DNA from: Stratiolaelaps scimitus
Lineage: Eukaryota; Arthropoda; Arachnida; Mesostigmata; Laelapidae
Length of the DNA stretch: 64,000 nucleotides
Assembly: GCA_019614645.1 (NCBI GenBank)
Contig: JABWDB010000005.1
Span: 3,504,001 to 3,568,000 of the forward strand
Reading direction: 5' to 3'
In this document: positions 38,001 through 52,600 of the stretch, piece after piece
Layout of the letters: each line of letters starts with the position of its first letter
How positions within the stretch are numbered: the stretch's first letter is position 1
Translations under genes and position numbers: made by a program
Notes under the pieces: generated by a model
Database searches by the model: none
Told to the model about the DNA's origin: nothing
What the model saw: only the letters and a program-made list of their open reading frames with translations

Positions 38001-41000
38001 AGCATTGATTGACTAAGAGCTCCCAAACCTCAGCCATATCTGATATCTCGACAGTCGCCGCTATCGCCGTAACAACGATAAGGGCTGCAATGCTTTCTGC
38101 GCTCGAAAGATTCCACTTTGTAGCCATTGAAAGTTAGCGCTATCAGCGGTCGTTCGTCGATATTCGTCGACGTTAAAAGCATCGACCACCCATCGAGTGC
38201 GCGAAGACGAGGTAACGTATTCGTGAGTTCGTGGCGCCAAAACTTGTCGTTGTCAAAAGTCACCGTCACCTTCTGATTTCTGCGATGTAACGATATAATG
38301 GAGGAACTGGAAGGGAACTGCTCACTCACGGCTCCCGTCTTCGTTGTGTCTATTTTTCGTTCTGTGACGAGAAGCGTGTTCATGTGTCGGCCTGTTCGCT
38401 GTGTGTTAATTCGAATGCAGGACAACGGCGCTACTGGCTGGAAGCTCGTTCGCTGTCGAACTGCGCTCGCCAAGGGATCGCCTCGAATCTTTGTTGCTCG
38501 TGGACTCTACGGCGTCTGAGATCAATATGTACATGCCGCCGCATGAGATTATTGTTATAATGAATAATAAGCTGTTGCTGCTGCTGCTACATGCGTATTT
38601 AGCACAATAGCCGTTCACAGTTGTGGTTTGCTCGGGTATATATACATATATATATATATATATGTATATAAACATGGTAACACCTCAGCGTCAAGGAGCC
38701 AAATCACACGCATCCGCGTCACCAGTAGAGCCTAATAGATGTTGCGTATTTTAGGGAGCTTTCGATCGTCCGACTTGCAAGCCAATCCTACATGAACGAA
38801 GTAGTAAACGTGGTTGAGAGGAGACATCTGAACGTGTCGCTAGCTCTGGTCCCTTTTCAATACATAGAGAAGTAGCCCCTTGGTCCCTGGTAACATCCGC
38901 GATCAGCAGCTCGCCAACCGTCCCCAGATCCGTCCGGACCTCACGGTGACGAAGCAGCCGCCTTCAATCACCGAAAGCGAGGAAGACACGCGAGCGAGCG
39001 GGAGAAGCCGTCAATCAAATAAATACCACGGTCAGCTGCCGATACCACTGCAGATTAAGGCGATGGTGACACGTTTCTTGGCCACTGGCTGGTGATTGGC
39101 CCCAGTGCTGTTTGCGCTTAAGGATCGCACTCCTTCTGGCAAATCTTTGGAGGCTGTTTTTCTTCGTCGCCGTTGTCGTTGGTGTCTTGCTAATCCCTCC
39201 AGATTTCCAGGACGTCAGCAGCGAGGAAGATTCCGATATCAGCGCGGCGTATCTATCGCGGACGAACGCATGGGCTGAATGGCAAATCAGCAGGACCAGC
39301 AGCGACAGCAGCAGCGGCGTCAATTCGGGAGCCGTTGGACAATTTTGTAGAAACTAATATTAGAAGAAGTGTGATACCAATGGGGTTAGACAGCAAATGT
39401 TGAATGATGTCACGGCGGCTGGACATCGCGGTCTACTTCGGGGTCCATTAAGAATTGGGGGCCGGGATGGGGGGCAAGGCGCCATCTAGTTGTGGCCATA
39501 TGAAGTACAGTGAATATATTTGCTATTTCTACTGCAGGTGGAATGGATATCGATCAGACGACGACGACGGTGAATTCCTTCAAAGGTGTGCACCAGCAGC
39601 GGCTGAACGTTCGCCGCGATGACGTTCGTGTTCCTTTCCATGAATGTTATATATATATATATATATATAACACTACAGGCATCCATAAAGAAAATGAACT
39701 GTTATAATCAGTGTGATAAGGGATGCCAGCGGCAGGCAGGCTAACGTGGTGGTCTTCTTGTTCGGCAGTCGACCACAGATCAACGATGCCCTCACTGCCC
39801 GCTGGTATGAGACGCTATGCAATGCGTTGAAAGTCGAGAGCGGTATCGAGAGTCGGCAGAACGGCTCGAAGCAGGACGAGATAAATAAATTACATCGAGG
39901 CCACACAGGCAGGGATTATGGATACGGACCACAGCATATTCACATATCTGCCCTGCAGCGCACTGGACCCTGGGTACTATAGCTGATGGGACCGCAACAA
40001 CTACTGTGCTACGCATGTTAAAGACACAAATGGCGACCTGACGCTGTTCGCCTCTCCGGCGCGAATGTCTCTCACAGCCACACATCTGCGGGTTTGAGCT
40101 ACGCCGCTAGCTGTGTTGTCGAATTATGTCGAAAATTCATCGACGGAGCAAAGCCTATCTGGTTGACGATAAACGTGTTGTGTCTTGGAATGATGCAGAC
40201 GACTCAAACGACCGGACACATCAAGCCAGATGAAGCCGACAGGGAAGTTTGTCAAGAATATACATACATATATATATATACATATACATATATATATATA
40301 TATATAGCACGTTACTTGCCACATATTTTGAACGTAGATGTCATTCCCCCTGCAGATGACATGCTTAATTATAATAAATCGTCGCATAATAATAATTAAT
40401 AATAATAATATTGTCCACGACACCTCATGCCATGCAAACGTGCAAGTGCTATGGGTGCCGCCAGCGATAATGTTTCAATAACAACAACAACAGCGAGATC
40501 AATGCCACAGTGCGAATAATGTTGCTCAGTGTCGATCGCTCAGTGCTGTGATGACGGATGGCCGAGGGATCTATTTCGTTCGCCCTCCGACGGAGTTGCC
40601 TTCTTGTTCTGTTGACGCGATCGGAATAAAACGAATGCCGATGACAGCTCGACGCGGACAACGTCAACGAGGGGCAATGATCTTCTGGGCGGACTGATTG
40701 CAAGAAGGACGCCAACGAGAGAGAGAGAAAGAGAGGTGTGGGATGCGACATCTACCGGGAACACGAGGTTGCTGCAATAAAATCGTCGCTGTTCGGTCGC
40801 ATTCGAAGCCGGACGCAGGCCCCAGAGAACTGTGTCTCTATCTTTAGTGACATGGCGGCGACCGAGCAACAGCCGCAACAGCGGTTGCGGCGTCGAAACC
40901 AACCTAAATAATAAATAATAATCATCATACCAACAGCAGTAACACCGAGGATTTAGACACAAAAATAGCTCGCTCTCTCTCTCTCTCTAGCGGGTTGAGA

Positions 41001-43583
41001 GGGCATCGGCGGCAGGCAGGGCTGGCTGGCTGACGACGGCGGTGTTTGTTATTGCTATGTGTTGACGCTGCCGCTGCATTGGGAACCGCAGAATCAATAA
41101 AAATCAATAAAAATTTCGATGATAAAAGTCGCTACTTATGCTGCTGCCGCTGCTGCTGCCGAAACAACAGTCACTGTCGGCAGACGGCATTGCTATCTCT
41201 ATCACTTCTACTATTACTAGTCGAGACGGAGCGAACGAGGGCCAACCACCTACAAACGAAGTTGATGCTGTAAAATTCGAGCCGAATTCCGTCCGATCGG
41301 TCTGTCAGCCTGTCTATGTGTCCGCTCAACCGTGTGGTCTGTGGCCGTCGCGGTACGGCTGACTTCACTGATGTCAAAAGCGCGCGAAGAGGCATGCAAC
41401 AACAGACCGAGAGAGAGAGCCACAAGCAGAGTGATGTCAACAGGAGCATCGAGCGGTAATCGAACTAGCCGGATAGATCGTCTTCAGCAGCGTCAACGGA
41501 ACTGGGCGGCTGAACTCCTCTGAGGCGGCTGATGTCTTCTGAAGCGACTGAGGAGTAACTTCAGAGTCTTCAGAGGGCGACATTGAGAAGAAGTAGAAGA
41601 AGACGGTAAGAGGTGTATCAATCGGAGGCAGACATCGATATCATATGTTGTGCTCGTGGAGGTGACTTTCTCGTGCGGGTTCCTATCATAATGACACCAT
41701 TTCACTTGGCCAACGCATTTCTTAAGTATTATATGAGAATGTATAATACACATCGAACATCTGCCTATGCATTTCGATGAAAATTCGATGTATTAGGAGG
41801 GCAAGTGAATCCATCGAGTCTACGAGAAATCGTCACATCTCCTGCGTATGTTTTTATTTGTTAAACTTATTCGACAAATTGCGCGGCTCCCCGAACTTGC
41901 GTCCAAGTTTTACTTGTCGTAGTTAAGCTATCGGTAACTGGAGCCGCCCTACATTGTATCTACTTGTGAGACCAAACTTGAGCGGTTGGCAAGCTTTGCG
42001 AATTGCTTACCGCATCGGGAGAACCCTAGCTTGCCACCCGTGCTTGCTGCTCGTGTTGTTGTGCCATTTTTGCACATGCGAATATCATCTCTTTTTCTTT
42101 CTTCGACCCCGCAGGTGTTGCCACCTGGGCCCACGGTTCGTGACAACGTTCATATTACCTCAAACCATCTGTCCGCGTGCGCGCATGACTATGTACATTC
42201 TACCGATCGGACGTCGTCGTCGTTGTTGCTCACCCTCGAGAAATACTGAAACAGTAGCGTCGCGTTGTACTGGAGAAAATCGCGAACGAATTTGCCCGAG
42301 GACACACTGAACACGGAACCGCAAAATGTTCGAATTCGGCAGCAGGCGAACAAATTCAAGAAAAGGAAATAACAAAGACGGAAATCGAGAATATCCGCGG
42401 TGGTGTCGTTTACTTCTGCTGACGGCGATGGCGATCGTTGCCATGTTCGCCGTAATTAATATTCGGTTATCCAGCATTCGATTGACGAATTCGGGCCAAA
42501 GCAATATATGTATAATCATAGTAGAAGCCATGCCGAATAGAAGGGAGCCGTTTATGGCAGCCACGAGGACGCTCAGTCATGTTCAGGGGAGGAGGGGGTG
42601 AAATGAATCCCAAGAAGGAAAAACACGACTCGATTCGATTTGTCACAAGACGGAGGAACATTCGAAGATTCGATTCCAAATCGGCCCCCGAATGTATCCG
42701 CTGCATTAGTGCTCATTGTACGATATCGCGATAGTAGATTGTGCGTTTCATTTCGGCAATGTTGCCCTGCCGGCCGGAGGACGGCTACAATGTTATCGCG
42801 GACGTGGCACTTATACTGCCGAATACCTACTGATATCCAGCCACATGGACGCGCGCACAGCGTCGCTCCGTCAACACACAATAGCGGACACAAGTGAAAC
42901 TGCTATGCGCTGCTATGCTGGCGACTAATTGACGCGGAAGTAGTGCAATTTGCCCGGCAAATGCTAATCAATGCTGCTTCGACATGATGATGATGATGAT
43001 AGTAATAATTGTAATCAGGCGGGCAGAAATCCGGCCGTTCGACTCTTCTGCTGGCGGAAAACGGGGCATCTGCATGTTTGTTAGGTTGCAATCAGATCAG
43101 GCGAATTTTTTTTGTCAGTTGGCCCTGCTCTTGCATTGTATCTTGCTACTTCGGCTGCAAAGGTTTTTGAGGAGAGTCACCAGTGAACGTGAATCGCTTG
43201 TCGAACTCGTGAGACGCCTCCGACAGACAGAAATGTGAGACATTTGCCATTTGGGGCCGGGGTGGTAGCTTACGCGCATATCGCGTAGCTGCTGCTTTGT
43301 AGGAAGCCGTCACGTTCAATGAAGTGGCTTCCTCTGTACGATAGAGCTCGTTGGGCCATCCGCAATGTATCTATGCGTGTAGTATAGGTTGTCCTCAACG
43401 CTCGAAGCGGCCCTGCCCGCCCTATTCAACGAAACAAGGTATCAAAATATCGATTTTATTCTTCAACTGCCATTTAGCCTTATCTGTTTGGAGATAATGA
43501 TAATAATAGATACACGAATAACAACTACAGGTCGGATAATAACTGTACGCTGCCAATACTCAGAAGGCATATTGAGTCGGTGT

Positions 43584-43677
<94 letters not shown>

Positions 43678-46600
43678 ATATATAGAAGAGGTGCACTGAA
43701 CATTGGTGCATAAAAAAGCGAAAAGCGGCTTATTAGAATATTTATGTGATCCATTTTATGGTCTCATGTTAATCGTTCTTATTCTGTCCATGTCTGTCCG
43801 TTGTACTCTGTTGCATCGGGCTGAAACTGCAAACAACAATCGCACTATAAGATAGTAGTGGCCGCAGGGACAGGGTGTAGGGACTAAGGCACTCAGGAGG
43901 TTTTATAAATACTGTGCCAATGCTGCTTGTCTTCGCTAGTGTGTCACTCCAGTTGTAACAACAACAGCAACAATAACAACAACAACAAGAACAACAACAA
44001 CAGAGGATAGCGCGAACAGCGATATCTTCAAGGGTAGTCACAACTGTGAGAACGTCTGCGCCGGGATGAACTGACTCAAGTCCGCGGAGTATTCGACAAA
44101 ATTGACGGACGCTCAGGATGCGCCGTGAAGAACTCTACAACAACTCCGAGGTGACTACGTCGCTACCGACAACAACAGCGACGGTCGGTGATCATCATGC
44201 AACTACAAAAAAAGCATTCGTGCAAGCAGCGTCTCATGAGCAGTGCACGGTCATCTCTCAGACGACACCGGGGGGGGAGATCAAACGTGAAGCACAGGTG
44301 AGTCAGTGAATTGGGAAGCGGTTACTTCGTCTGTACAGCAGTGCTAGTGACGACGTTGCGATGGAAGAATGACTTCAATAGCAATGGCCAACAGAGGGGA
44401 AATGTCCTGGCTGTAGTGGTTGTGGCTGGCGCGCTGCCGGGCACCAGACACCAGGCAGCGTCAATTTCTACCACACCACAGCGATCATCATCATCGTCAT
44501 CATCAGTTGCATCGACATCACAACCACACGACTAGCGTCGAACGGCCGTCACGACCGAGCGACAACGGAGCGATCATGGCCAACTACGGCTGACCACACC
44601 ACCACCGGCAGCAGTCGGCACCGAGAGTCGCCGCCGTAGCTGCCGCCGCCGCTGGAGGCTACATCAGTTCATCATTCACTGCTGCTCTATCATGATATTG
44701 CTCTTGTTGCTGTTGTTGTTGCCGTTGGCATCAGTGGCTGCTCCGCGCAATCACTATCACTCTCCGCGTCCCCGCGGTCTCATCGTCATGTTCCGTAACA
44801 ACGACCAACTAACCGTAGAAGTCTTCTGCTGCTGCTGCTGTTCGCCGCTCTGACTACCGCTCCGATGGTTTCCGATGCTGTCGCCGAACTACTGTATTTC
44901 TGCCATCCATGCATGTCTGCGACAGCAACCGCAACAGCAGCGTGAGATGCTGCCGCGTCGAGCCCGCTGTGTGCGTCTCCCGTGTCCCCGAGCTGCGTGT
45001 CCAGTTGTGGGGTATATAATTGTTGTCATAACGGCAATGGCGAGATGGCGATATGGACAAAGAGCGTTTGGGGGGAGGTGTTCGGCCGTCTCGGAGTACC
45101 GCACTCACGTCAACCGCTACGAACTACTGCTGTTGCTGCCACGGACGTTGCGAGCATCATCACCATGAACATCGACGTAACGGCCTCTGGCTGAAATGGT
45201 ACGCCGGCCAGCATAGCGTGGTCTGAGCAAAGCGGGGAGAGCGTATCAACAGTAACGACGTGGCCGTCGAGCAAATCATGACAACAACGGCACAAAGTGC
45301 AACAGTGCAGACACATCACGAAACATGAGCAAAATGGGCTAGAGAATGATCTCAGCATGGCTATGAATGTTGACGGACCCATGTTGTGGGGTTAATGTCA
45401 CTACTTTTGCTGATGAGCTGACCAAACGCCGAAGGGAATATCCCTGAGCCAGAAAAAGAAATAGAGTAAGGGAGAGGATGAGGTACGAAATGTCCAGGCA
45501 ACGATATGGCCCATCGTTGCCGAAAACACTTGAGCTTGCAATCCACGTTCCTGTGATGATGTATCATACATTATGCATTCTTATATTGTTTGGTTTAGAG
45601 ATTGAGATGTTTTGCCGGGAGCAGGCTAGCGACGAAAAGCAAACGGCGTTTTTTCTCGACCCTGAAGATGTCGACACTTTGGAGCCATGTTTCGGAGTTA
45701 CCTGCGCATGACTTTAAGCCGCATGTGTCCCGCGAGACTCGAACCGGATACCCTTAGGATCCAAGTCGCCGCCGCTACCGTCACGCAATACCTCTTGATA
45801 CGCGAACGCATCTAGATGATAATGTGTGTAGCTCACTCGCTTGTTCTTGGTCGAAACGCCTAGTTCACACATACGTCGCGACGCGTTCGATTGTATGCCG
45901 ATTTATTCATTAGATTGTAATGTCATGTTTCTCAGCAATTCTCATCGTTTGCATGTTGCTAGTCGTCCAGCATACAAACAACGAGACCGCCTCCGGGGGG
46001 TTATAACCGGGGTTTGCGACGTGGTAGAGCTGTTGGAACTTGCCTACATCGTTATTCGTGTGCAAACAGCTTGATTTGTTTCGACATCATTAAAAAAATC
46101 GAATCGCGCAGGGCCCGCTTTCTTCCACACTCGACTCGGTCATAAACACGGTGTTTCAGAACGAAACGCTCAACTCCAGAAACGTCTGAACGTCATCCTG
46201 CAACGATCATCTATCAAAACGAGCGCATATCCATGCAGCATATAATAGCGCATACACGACATGGTGGACGATCATCGCTGGCTCGAAATGCCGGATCGGG
46301 CATCGAATTCCCCCCCATGAGCTGCGCCGCGACCAGCGCCATCACCGCATCGATTCGTGGTGGGTTGTCTGCTCTATTTTTTCCAGCTCGCCGCAACACT
46401 CAGCAGTTTATAGCCAAATATCAGACGACGAAAATTAGACGGGGTCCACCACAGAAGCATGGCATCCTCATAGCGACGGAGTGTAGCGTCTATTTGCTGT
46501 AGCTGCCGCTACTGCTGCTGCTCGTGCGTGCACTGCTGGCCGGCTCGTATTGGCAGGAAAAACAAATTCTTCGTGACGTGTACACATCAAGCATCTGGCA

Positions 46601-49600
46601 GGCTGCGGTCGCCGTTAACCCTGTCGATCTGGTCAGGATGTTGCAGTCGGCTGGCTTCTGCTTGGCTTGTGTACACATACGGGAACGGGATTCGGACGCT
46701 TCCTAAATACTATAGATAGATACATCTGGGACAACGCCTCTTGATATGGTAACCATCGAGCGGGATCCATACACGCGTGGTGCAGCGTCTAGACGTCCTC
46801 GTCGCGCTAATGATTCGCAGTGCCCACGACCTCCCCCCCTCAATTTCTTCATGCGGTGCCATCGACGAAGAGGTGGGCATTATATTATAGGCCGTATAGG
46901 CTTCGGAAAGCAGGCCAAAACAAACGCGATTGTTGTCCTTCAGCCGAGACAGGACGACGAAATGGAAGGGCAGCCGAGAGATTGAACAATGAACGATACG
47001 TGTATATCGCGGTGAATTATATTCTTATCTAATATGGACATTGACAAACTCTAGCTAGCAACACCGAACGGATCGCTTGCCCTGATTGAAGGTACGACTT
47101 GATCGCTGCGTGACATAGATCTTCCGAAATACCCTGGTGCAAGATAACGCTATACAAGCTAATTAATGAGCAACGTATCAGAGTGAATGAATATCCCGAA
47201 GTGGCTCTCTGTGGGAGAATCTTTTTAGAGTCGACCTGAATCGCTGCGAACGATGCATCAAGGCATTGTGGCTGTAATAGGGGCCGCAGGACGGAGGGTC
47301 TCGGAGGGTCAGGAACTTCACATTACCCGAAATATTACTCGCCACAGACAGTGTGTGCGTGTGACGGCTGCGGTCATCACAGCCAACTGCCGCTCGAAAT
47401 TGACGAAAGAGGATCAAGCAACATTGAACAGAGAGAGCCAGAGAGAGAGAGAGAGAGAGATAGAAAATGCAAACGATGCAAATAGAGGATATCGCTATTA
47501 TTTCGTGTTGGCGGTGCTGGCGGCGGCGGCGGCGGCGGCGGCGAATTCGGCCGCGCCACGGCTCGCTACCGGTAGCACCGACGGTGCGATCGTGAAGATC
47601 GTGCACTTACGGCCACGATCATTTTCGCCGCTGTGGCTGTTGTCGCTGCAACGTATTTCATTTTTGTTTCTATGCCTTCCTATGTTCGCACGGCGGTTGA
47701 CGAGCGCAGCGACAATACTAACAACAGCAGGAGCGACAACAACTAATAGTATGCCGGCAAAGGGATGTCCAGCGAACGCTAGGCTAACTGGTCCCGCCGA
47801 GCTTCAGTGGCACGTTCAATCGCGCATGGCTCGCGGCAGCCCGCGGCATTTCGCGGCATGGTCGAGACAAACAGTCCGACCGTCAGATATCCGACTCACA
47901 CGGACAGATAGACGCGGACACACAAGCGGCCGTTCACGCGCTGCAGTGAAGAGTACAGACGAAGGGGGGGAGAGAGATAGAGAGATAGAGAGAGAGATGC
48001 CCTGCTGCGGTCCGCGTTCCGTCGAACGAAATGAGAGTCGTGCCTTTAGCTGGTGACTGCCACTAGGCGAACTGTGGCTACTTCAACATCGCTGCAACAA
48101 ACCATCATCGCCTCAACATCACGCAGACGAACGGACACAGAAGCGACTGACCGACCATGGGAGCAACAATATCCCTCGTACAGCAGCAACATCACCAGCG
48201 GTGGCAGCAATAGAATCAGCATTGGTAGCCACAGCAACGCGGCGACGGCGGCGGCGACGGCAGCCGCAGCAGCAGCTGCTGATGTAGTAACAGCAGAGTC
48301 TGATTATCCTGTTGCTGCTTCTGTGTACGATGACTCGCGTGAGTGGCGGCGTGGATGAGCGCGGCCGTGTCCGTTTGGATGCGCGCGTGTGTGTGTGTGT
48401 GTGCATTTGATTCCCTTCATAACAGCAGCAGCGCAGTAGCAGAGTAGCCCCTTCGTCGCTTGTTGGCTTCCTTTAGTACGTCCACACTTCCAGCAGCACC
48501 TATCTTCATTTTTGCTGCCGCTATTGCGCCCCTCTCCGCGTTTGTCTCGGGCCGCTCAACCTCTTCGGAGGCTCTTTCTCTCTCGCGCGCGCTCCTGTCT
48601 GCCTGCTTCAAATCATTAAATAGAGCGAAATTGCCATTGCCACCACAACCGCTGCCACACCACAGCCGCTAACGTTGATGATGTCTGGTCGACCGCGATG
48701 GGCCACGGCGAACGCCGACCGCGAACCTCACTGCTGACGCTATACTACCATCATCGTCATCAGCAACGTCATGAACGTCATCATCATCATCAGCGTTCGC
48801 GGCATCGCAAGTAGTAGCGTCGGCAGGGGGATCTTCGCTGGCTTCGTTCGGTTCGCCAGCCGCGGTGAGCAACTGCGAGCAAACGAGTGTCTGGATACCG
48901 TACGTACATATATATATATATATATATACATATCTATGAACGCAGCAAGTTGGCTGTGGTACAGAAATCTTCGAACTTTCAGTCGACTCTGGCTACCGGC
49001 TGTTGGCTAGAGCGGTGGCGGCGGCGGCGGCGGCGGCAACAACGGTGGCGGTGAACAGCAAGCACGACGAGGTCCATTATTATGATTGTTGTTCGTGGTA
49101 TTGGACCTCAGACCGACCTCGGGGATCCCAGCGCATCTCGAGCCTATGCAATCATCAAACCATCTGCTGTGGAGGCAACTCGACCCGCTGGCCGGTTCGT
49201 CTCCTTTCATCCGTTGCTCGTCTACGTTGCCAGTGGCGTACAGCTTGTGTGTGTGTGTGTCAGTTGCAAAGCAGCATAAAGCAGGATAAAGTTTGCCATG
49301 ATATCGCATCGAATCGCATCTCATCGCAACTATCCTGCTACTAGTATGATTACTCGTACTATCACGTTCTCATGTAGTCGCTCATCTATCTGTCTATTTA
49401 TCTATAGATAATAAATAAATGTCGGCGCAAGTATGCTGCGGCCTCTTCCCGGCACGAATATATATATATATATAGGCAATGGACTCAGCACGTGCGAACG
49501 ATTGACTACACCTGCAGTGCTAGTAGCTGCCACTAGATAATATCTAATACTAGCGACTATCGGATGATTGTGGCAACAACAACTCTGAATCGCCCCGCGG

Positions 49601-52600
49601 CCACCGAAACCACCACGGCGGTTACGGCGACCCGCCGCGTCTCCGCAACTTCGCTGCGCTTTGTGTTCCATAATAGTTAGCTGGCGGCCGGCCGGCCACC
49701 CGCCGCCGATGATGGTGGCTGCAGCGGCAATTCAGGGGGACAAGTACACCCATGCAGTGCACGACCACAGGATACAGTTGGTGAATAGTTGCTGGGGGGA
49801 TGGATCACTAGAAAGGTCTCGTCATTTACCTCTCTCTCTCTCTCTCTCTGTCTCGATAGCCCTACCTCGCCAATGTTTCGTCGCCTTTAGCTGAACGACA
49901 CAATCAGATTTTTACTCCTTTAGCGCGGGCCCGCTCTCTGCCCGCGCCAGCCGTCAAGGCGGCGAACACGCCGACGTGGCCAGCTCGCTCGAGCATTTTC
50001 TCAGAGCAAATTTGCATCGGCAATCCACCGGCGAGCTGGCCGACTTCATCGCCGAGTCGTCATCTCGGTCTTGGGGACAAGGGGAGGCACGACATCGTAA
50101 CCGAACAGTGGCAACGATGGACCGGGAGCTGAACTGAGGAGCGACGAGGGAAGGCGGCAGCGGTGTCGACGACGGCGACGGGCGAAATTGGCCGCCCAGC
50201 AACATCGAGTCCTCAAAGGAGCTGGGCAAGGAGGAGACGGATGATGCGAACAAAATGAAAAGAATCGAATACACCCGAAGACGCGGCGAAAAATCAACAA
50301 GACGAAGGCGCCTCTAGAAGTAACGCTATATATATATATATATATATATACGTATGTATAATTTCCTAATCGGCCTCCGTCTGAATAGCAGATTCCGCTC
50401 TATTGTTTAGAAGCAGAAGCTGACAACGAACAGAGTGCTTGCCGCCTCGGCCGGCGTTCCAGCAAAAACGGAAGAGACAAAACCGCCAAGCGAACAGGGT
50501 CATTTCGTGTCTGCTAGTCCTATTTTACGCTTGCCTTGCTAACATTGATGCTGAGGGTACGGCAAAACGGTGGCGTTGAATCGATTCGCTGTTGTGTAGA
50601 GGCTGAAGGGGACAAAAAAAGGGAGCCGTTGCAATGAATAGAAGAGCGTTCGGAGGCTGGACAGACGATCAATTCGGTTCGATTGTGACGCCTATAGCGA
50701 TAAGTGTGTATGTATAAATAGGCAGATGGGTAGATAGATATACAATCGGTTCGTGAGAGCGCGGCCGAGGAACTAAGGTGAAATCGTAGTCGCTTTCAAA
50801 TGGCTACTTTTGCTGCGGCAAGCATCCGCCTACCATGGTACAAGCGTTAAGAACGGCCCCGGATGGACTCGGAGAAGGATGCTGCCAGGATGCTGCCAAA
50901 GAAATCCAGACCAAGCTCAACGCGTCTGCCTGGTACATAGTTCTTTATGCAGGGTTGTCCTGTTGATCGACCAATTGAATTCTGTTTGGACTCGGGCACG
51001 ACAAGCTAAGTAAAAATAAATTGCGCAAGACATCGTAATGATACTTTTTTTTAGCTATAACAACCTGCTCCAGTATCTTCATTTCAAGCGGGCGGAGCTG
51101 TGTAGTAATAATAATAATAATAACATTACTTGTAATATGACAATAGGTTAGGGAAATATATATTCTCAAAGATAGCGGAATACACAGATGCTCTTCATTC
51201 ATTTCGATTATTCTGGGCTCCTTTACGAAGAACAAGTTTCTTTTTTTGGAATCTGTTCACATTTATTGTATCAGGGCACTTCAACTCACAAGCACCTCGT
51301 TATCATTGTCCGTTGCGGCTACGTGGTAGCAAATGACAGATGCTTTGGTGGCCTGCGGACGTCCTGCTCAAATTCAGACACACAGGGTTGTAATGCATAC
51401 GGGAAACGCTGTCTCTTGCTGCAGATGCCGGAAATTAGGGCACATCGCCAGTCCTTTCTGGAATGATGTGGCCTGCAGGAATCGGGCCATTTGACAGACT
51501 AATGTAAACATTTGGCAAAATGCGTTAGCTTCAAAAGAGCGCATGATTCCAGCCGTTTCCTAACAGCGTGTGAAATGGAGACAAGAAAAGCGTAGATGAG
51601 TCGCCGACGCCTCAAGCAGCTGAGAGCTGACCACGCTGAAGCTAGCAGGATTGAGGTCGTTAACAGTAACGTGCCTGCCGTCTGTAATAGGCCTCCACTG
51701 CAGTACTGGCCAACTTAGCTGGCTTAATTCATGCTTGACATGGAGGACATCGAGACTGCTTTTAGTACACTCTGTAGCGTGCTGTCTATAAAATATGACA
51801 GATGCTTCACCTCAGTGGTGTCAACTGCGCCCCAATGTCGAGATAAACTCCAATTTTCTGCTAGTTTTCACCGTTCTAGAACCCATGTAAACAAGCCGTT
51901 GGTACATTAGAGTGGGCTCCCAGGGGTCTTATTTAGGTGGCCTATGGCGTCAATCCTCTCAGGTATAAGCGAGAGCTCCGTTGTGGCAGGACTTCCTTCT
52001 TCAGAATCGCTTGCATTCCTAAGCTGTGGAGATTTATCAATACCTCATGTGGGAGCTGACATCTATTTTGGCGGCTTAGAGTTCAACATTAGCGTTCTCA
52101 AAAGCTAGCCTATTGGAATCGCAGAGGGTCCTGGATTCAACTAAGGTGAACTGGACTGTTGGAGCCTTCGACATCCCAAGTAGATTTGTTATCCTCCGTC
52201 GGCCCTCGACGTTTCCGAGAAATTTAACATGCTGCCTATAGGTATGATTAGCACGGTTCATGGTGCACTCCTTGCTTCAAAATAATGAGATGACTAATTC
52301 TTGATATTGCATTTCCAATCACCGCTGTCACCAACCGTCGGCCAGCAACTTTCGAAAGACCACTCGTCGTAAGAGAACTCAGCCGCCATGCCCTTGCACA
52401 CCGCTTGCCCGCAACTTGGGCTCACTACCTCGCGAACGTTCTCATCAGCTAAGGTGTTTGCGCGGAGGGTTAAGAAGCTGTACATAATTTGCGTGGGCGT
52501 TGCCTCTTTTATATTGTTACTTTTATGATAACCAAAAATTGATGTAAATAATGCCCTTTCCAGAAATAGGCTCCATTTTAAATCATACATGAGACGACAC

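Noticed and set aside
47253..48056. 267-codon plus-strand open frame in ds intron 1
   Set aside because: Much of its length comes from (GA)n (arginine/glutamate), (GGC)n (alanine) and nearby low-complexity sequence; no domain, and several frames are open over the same stretch.
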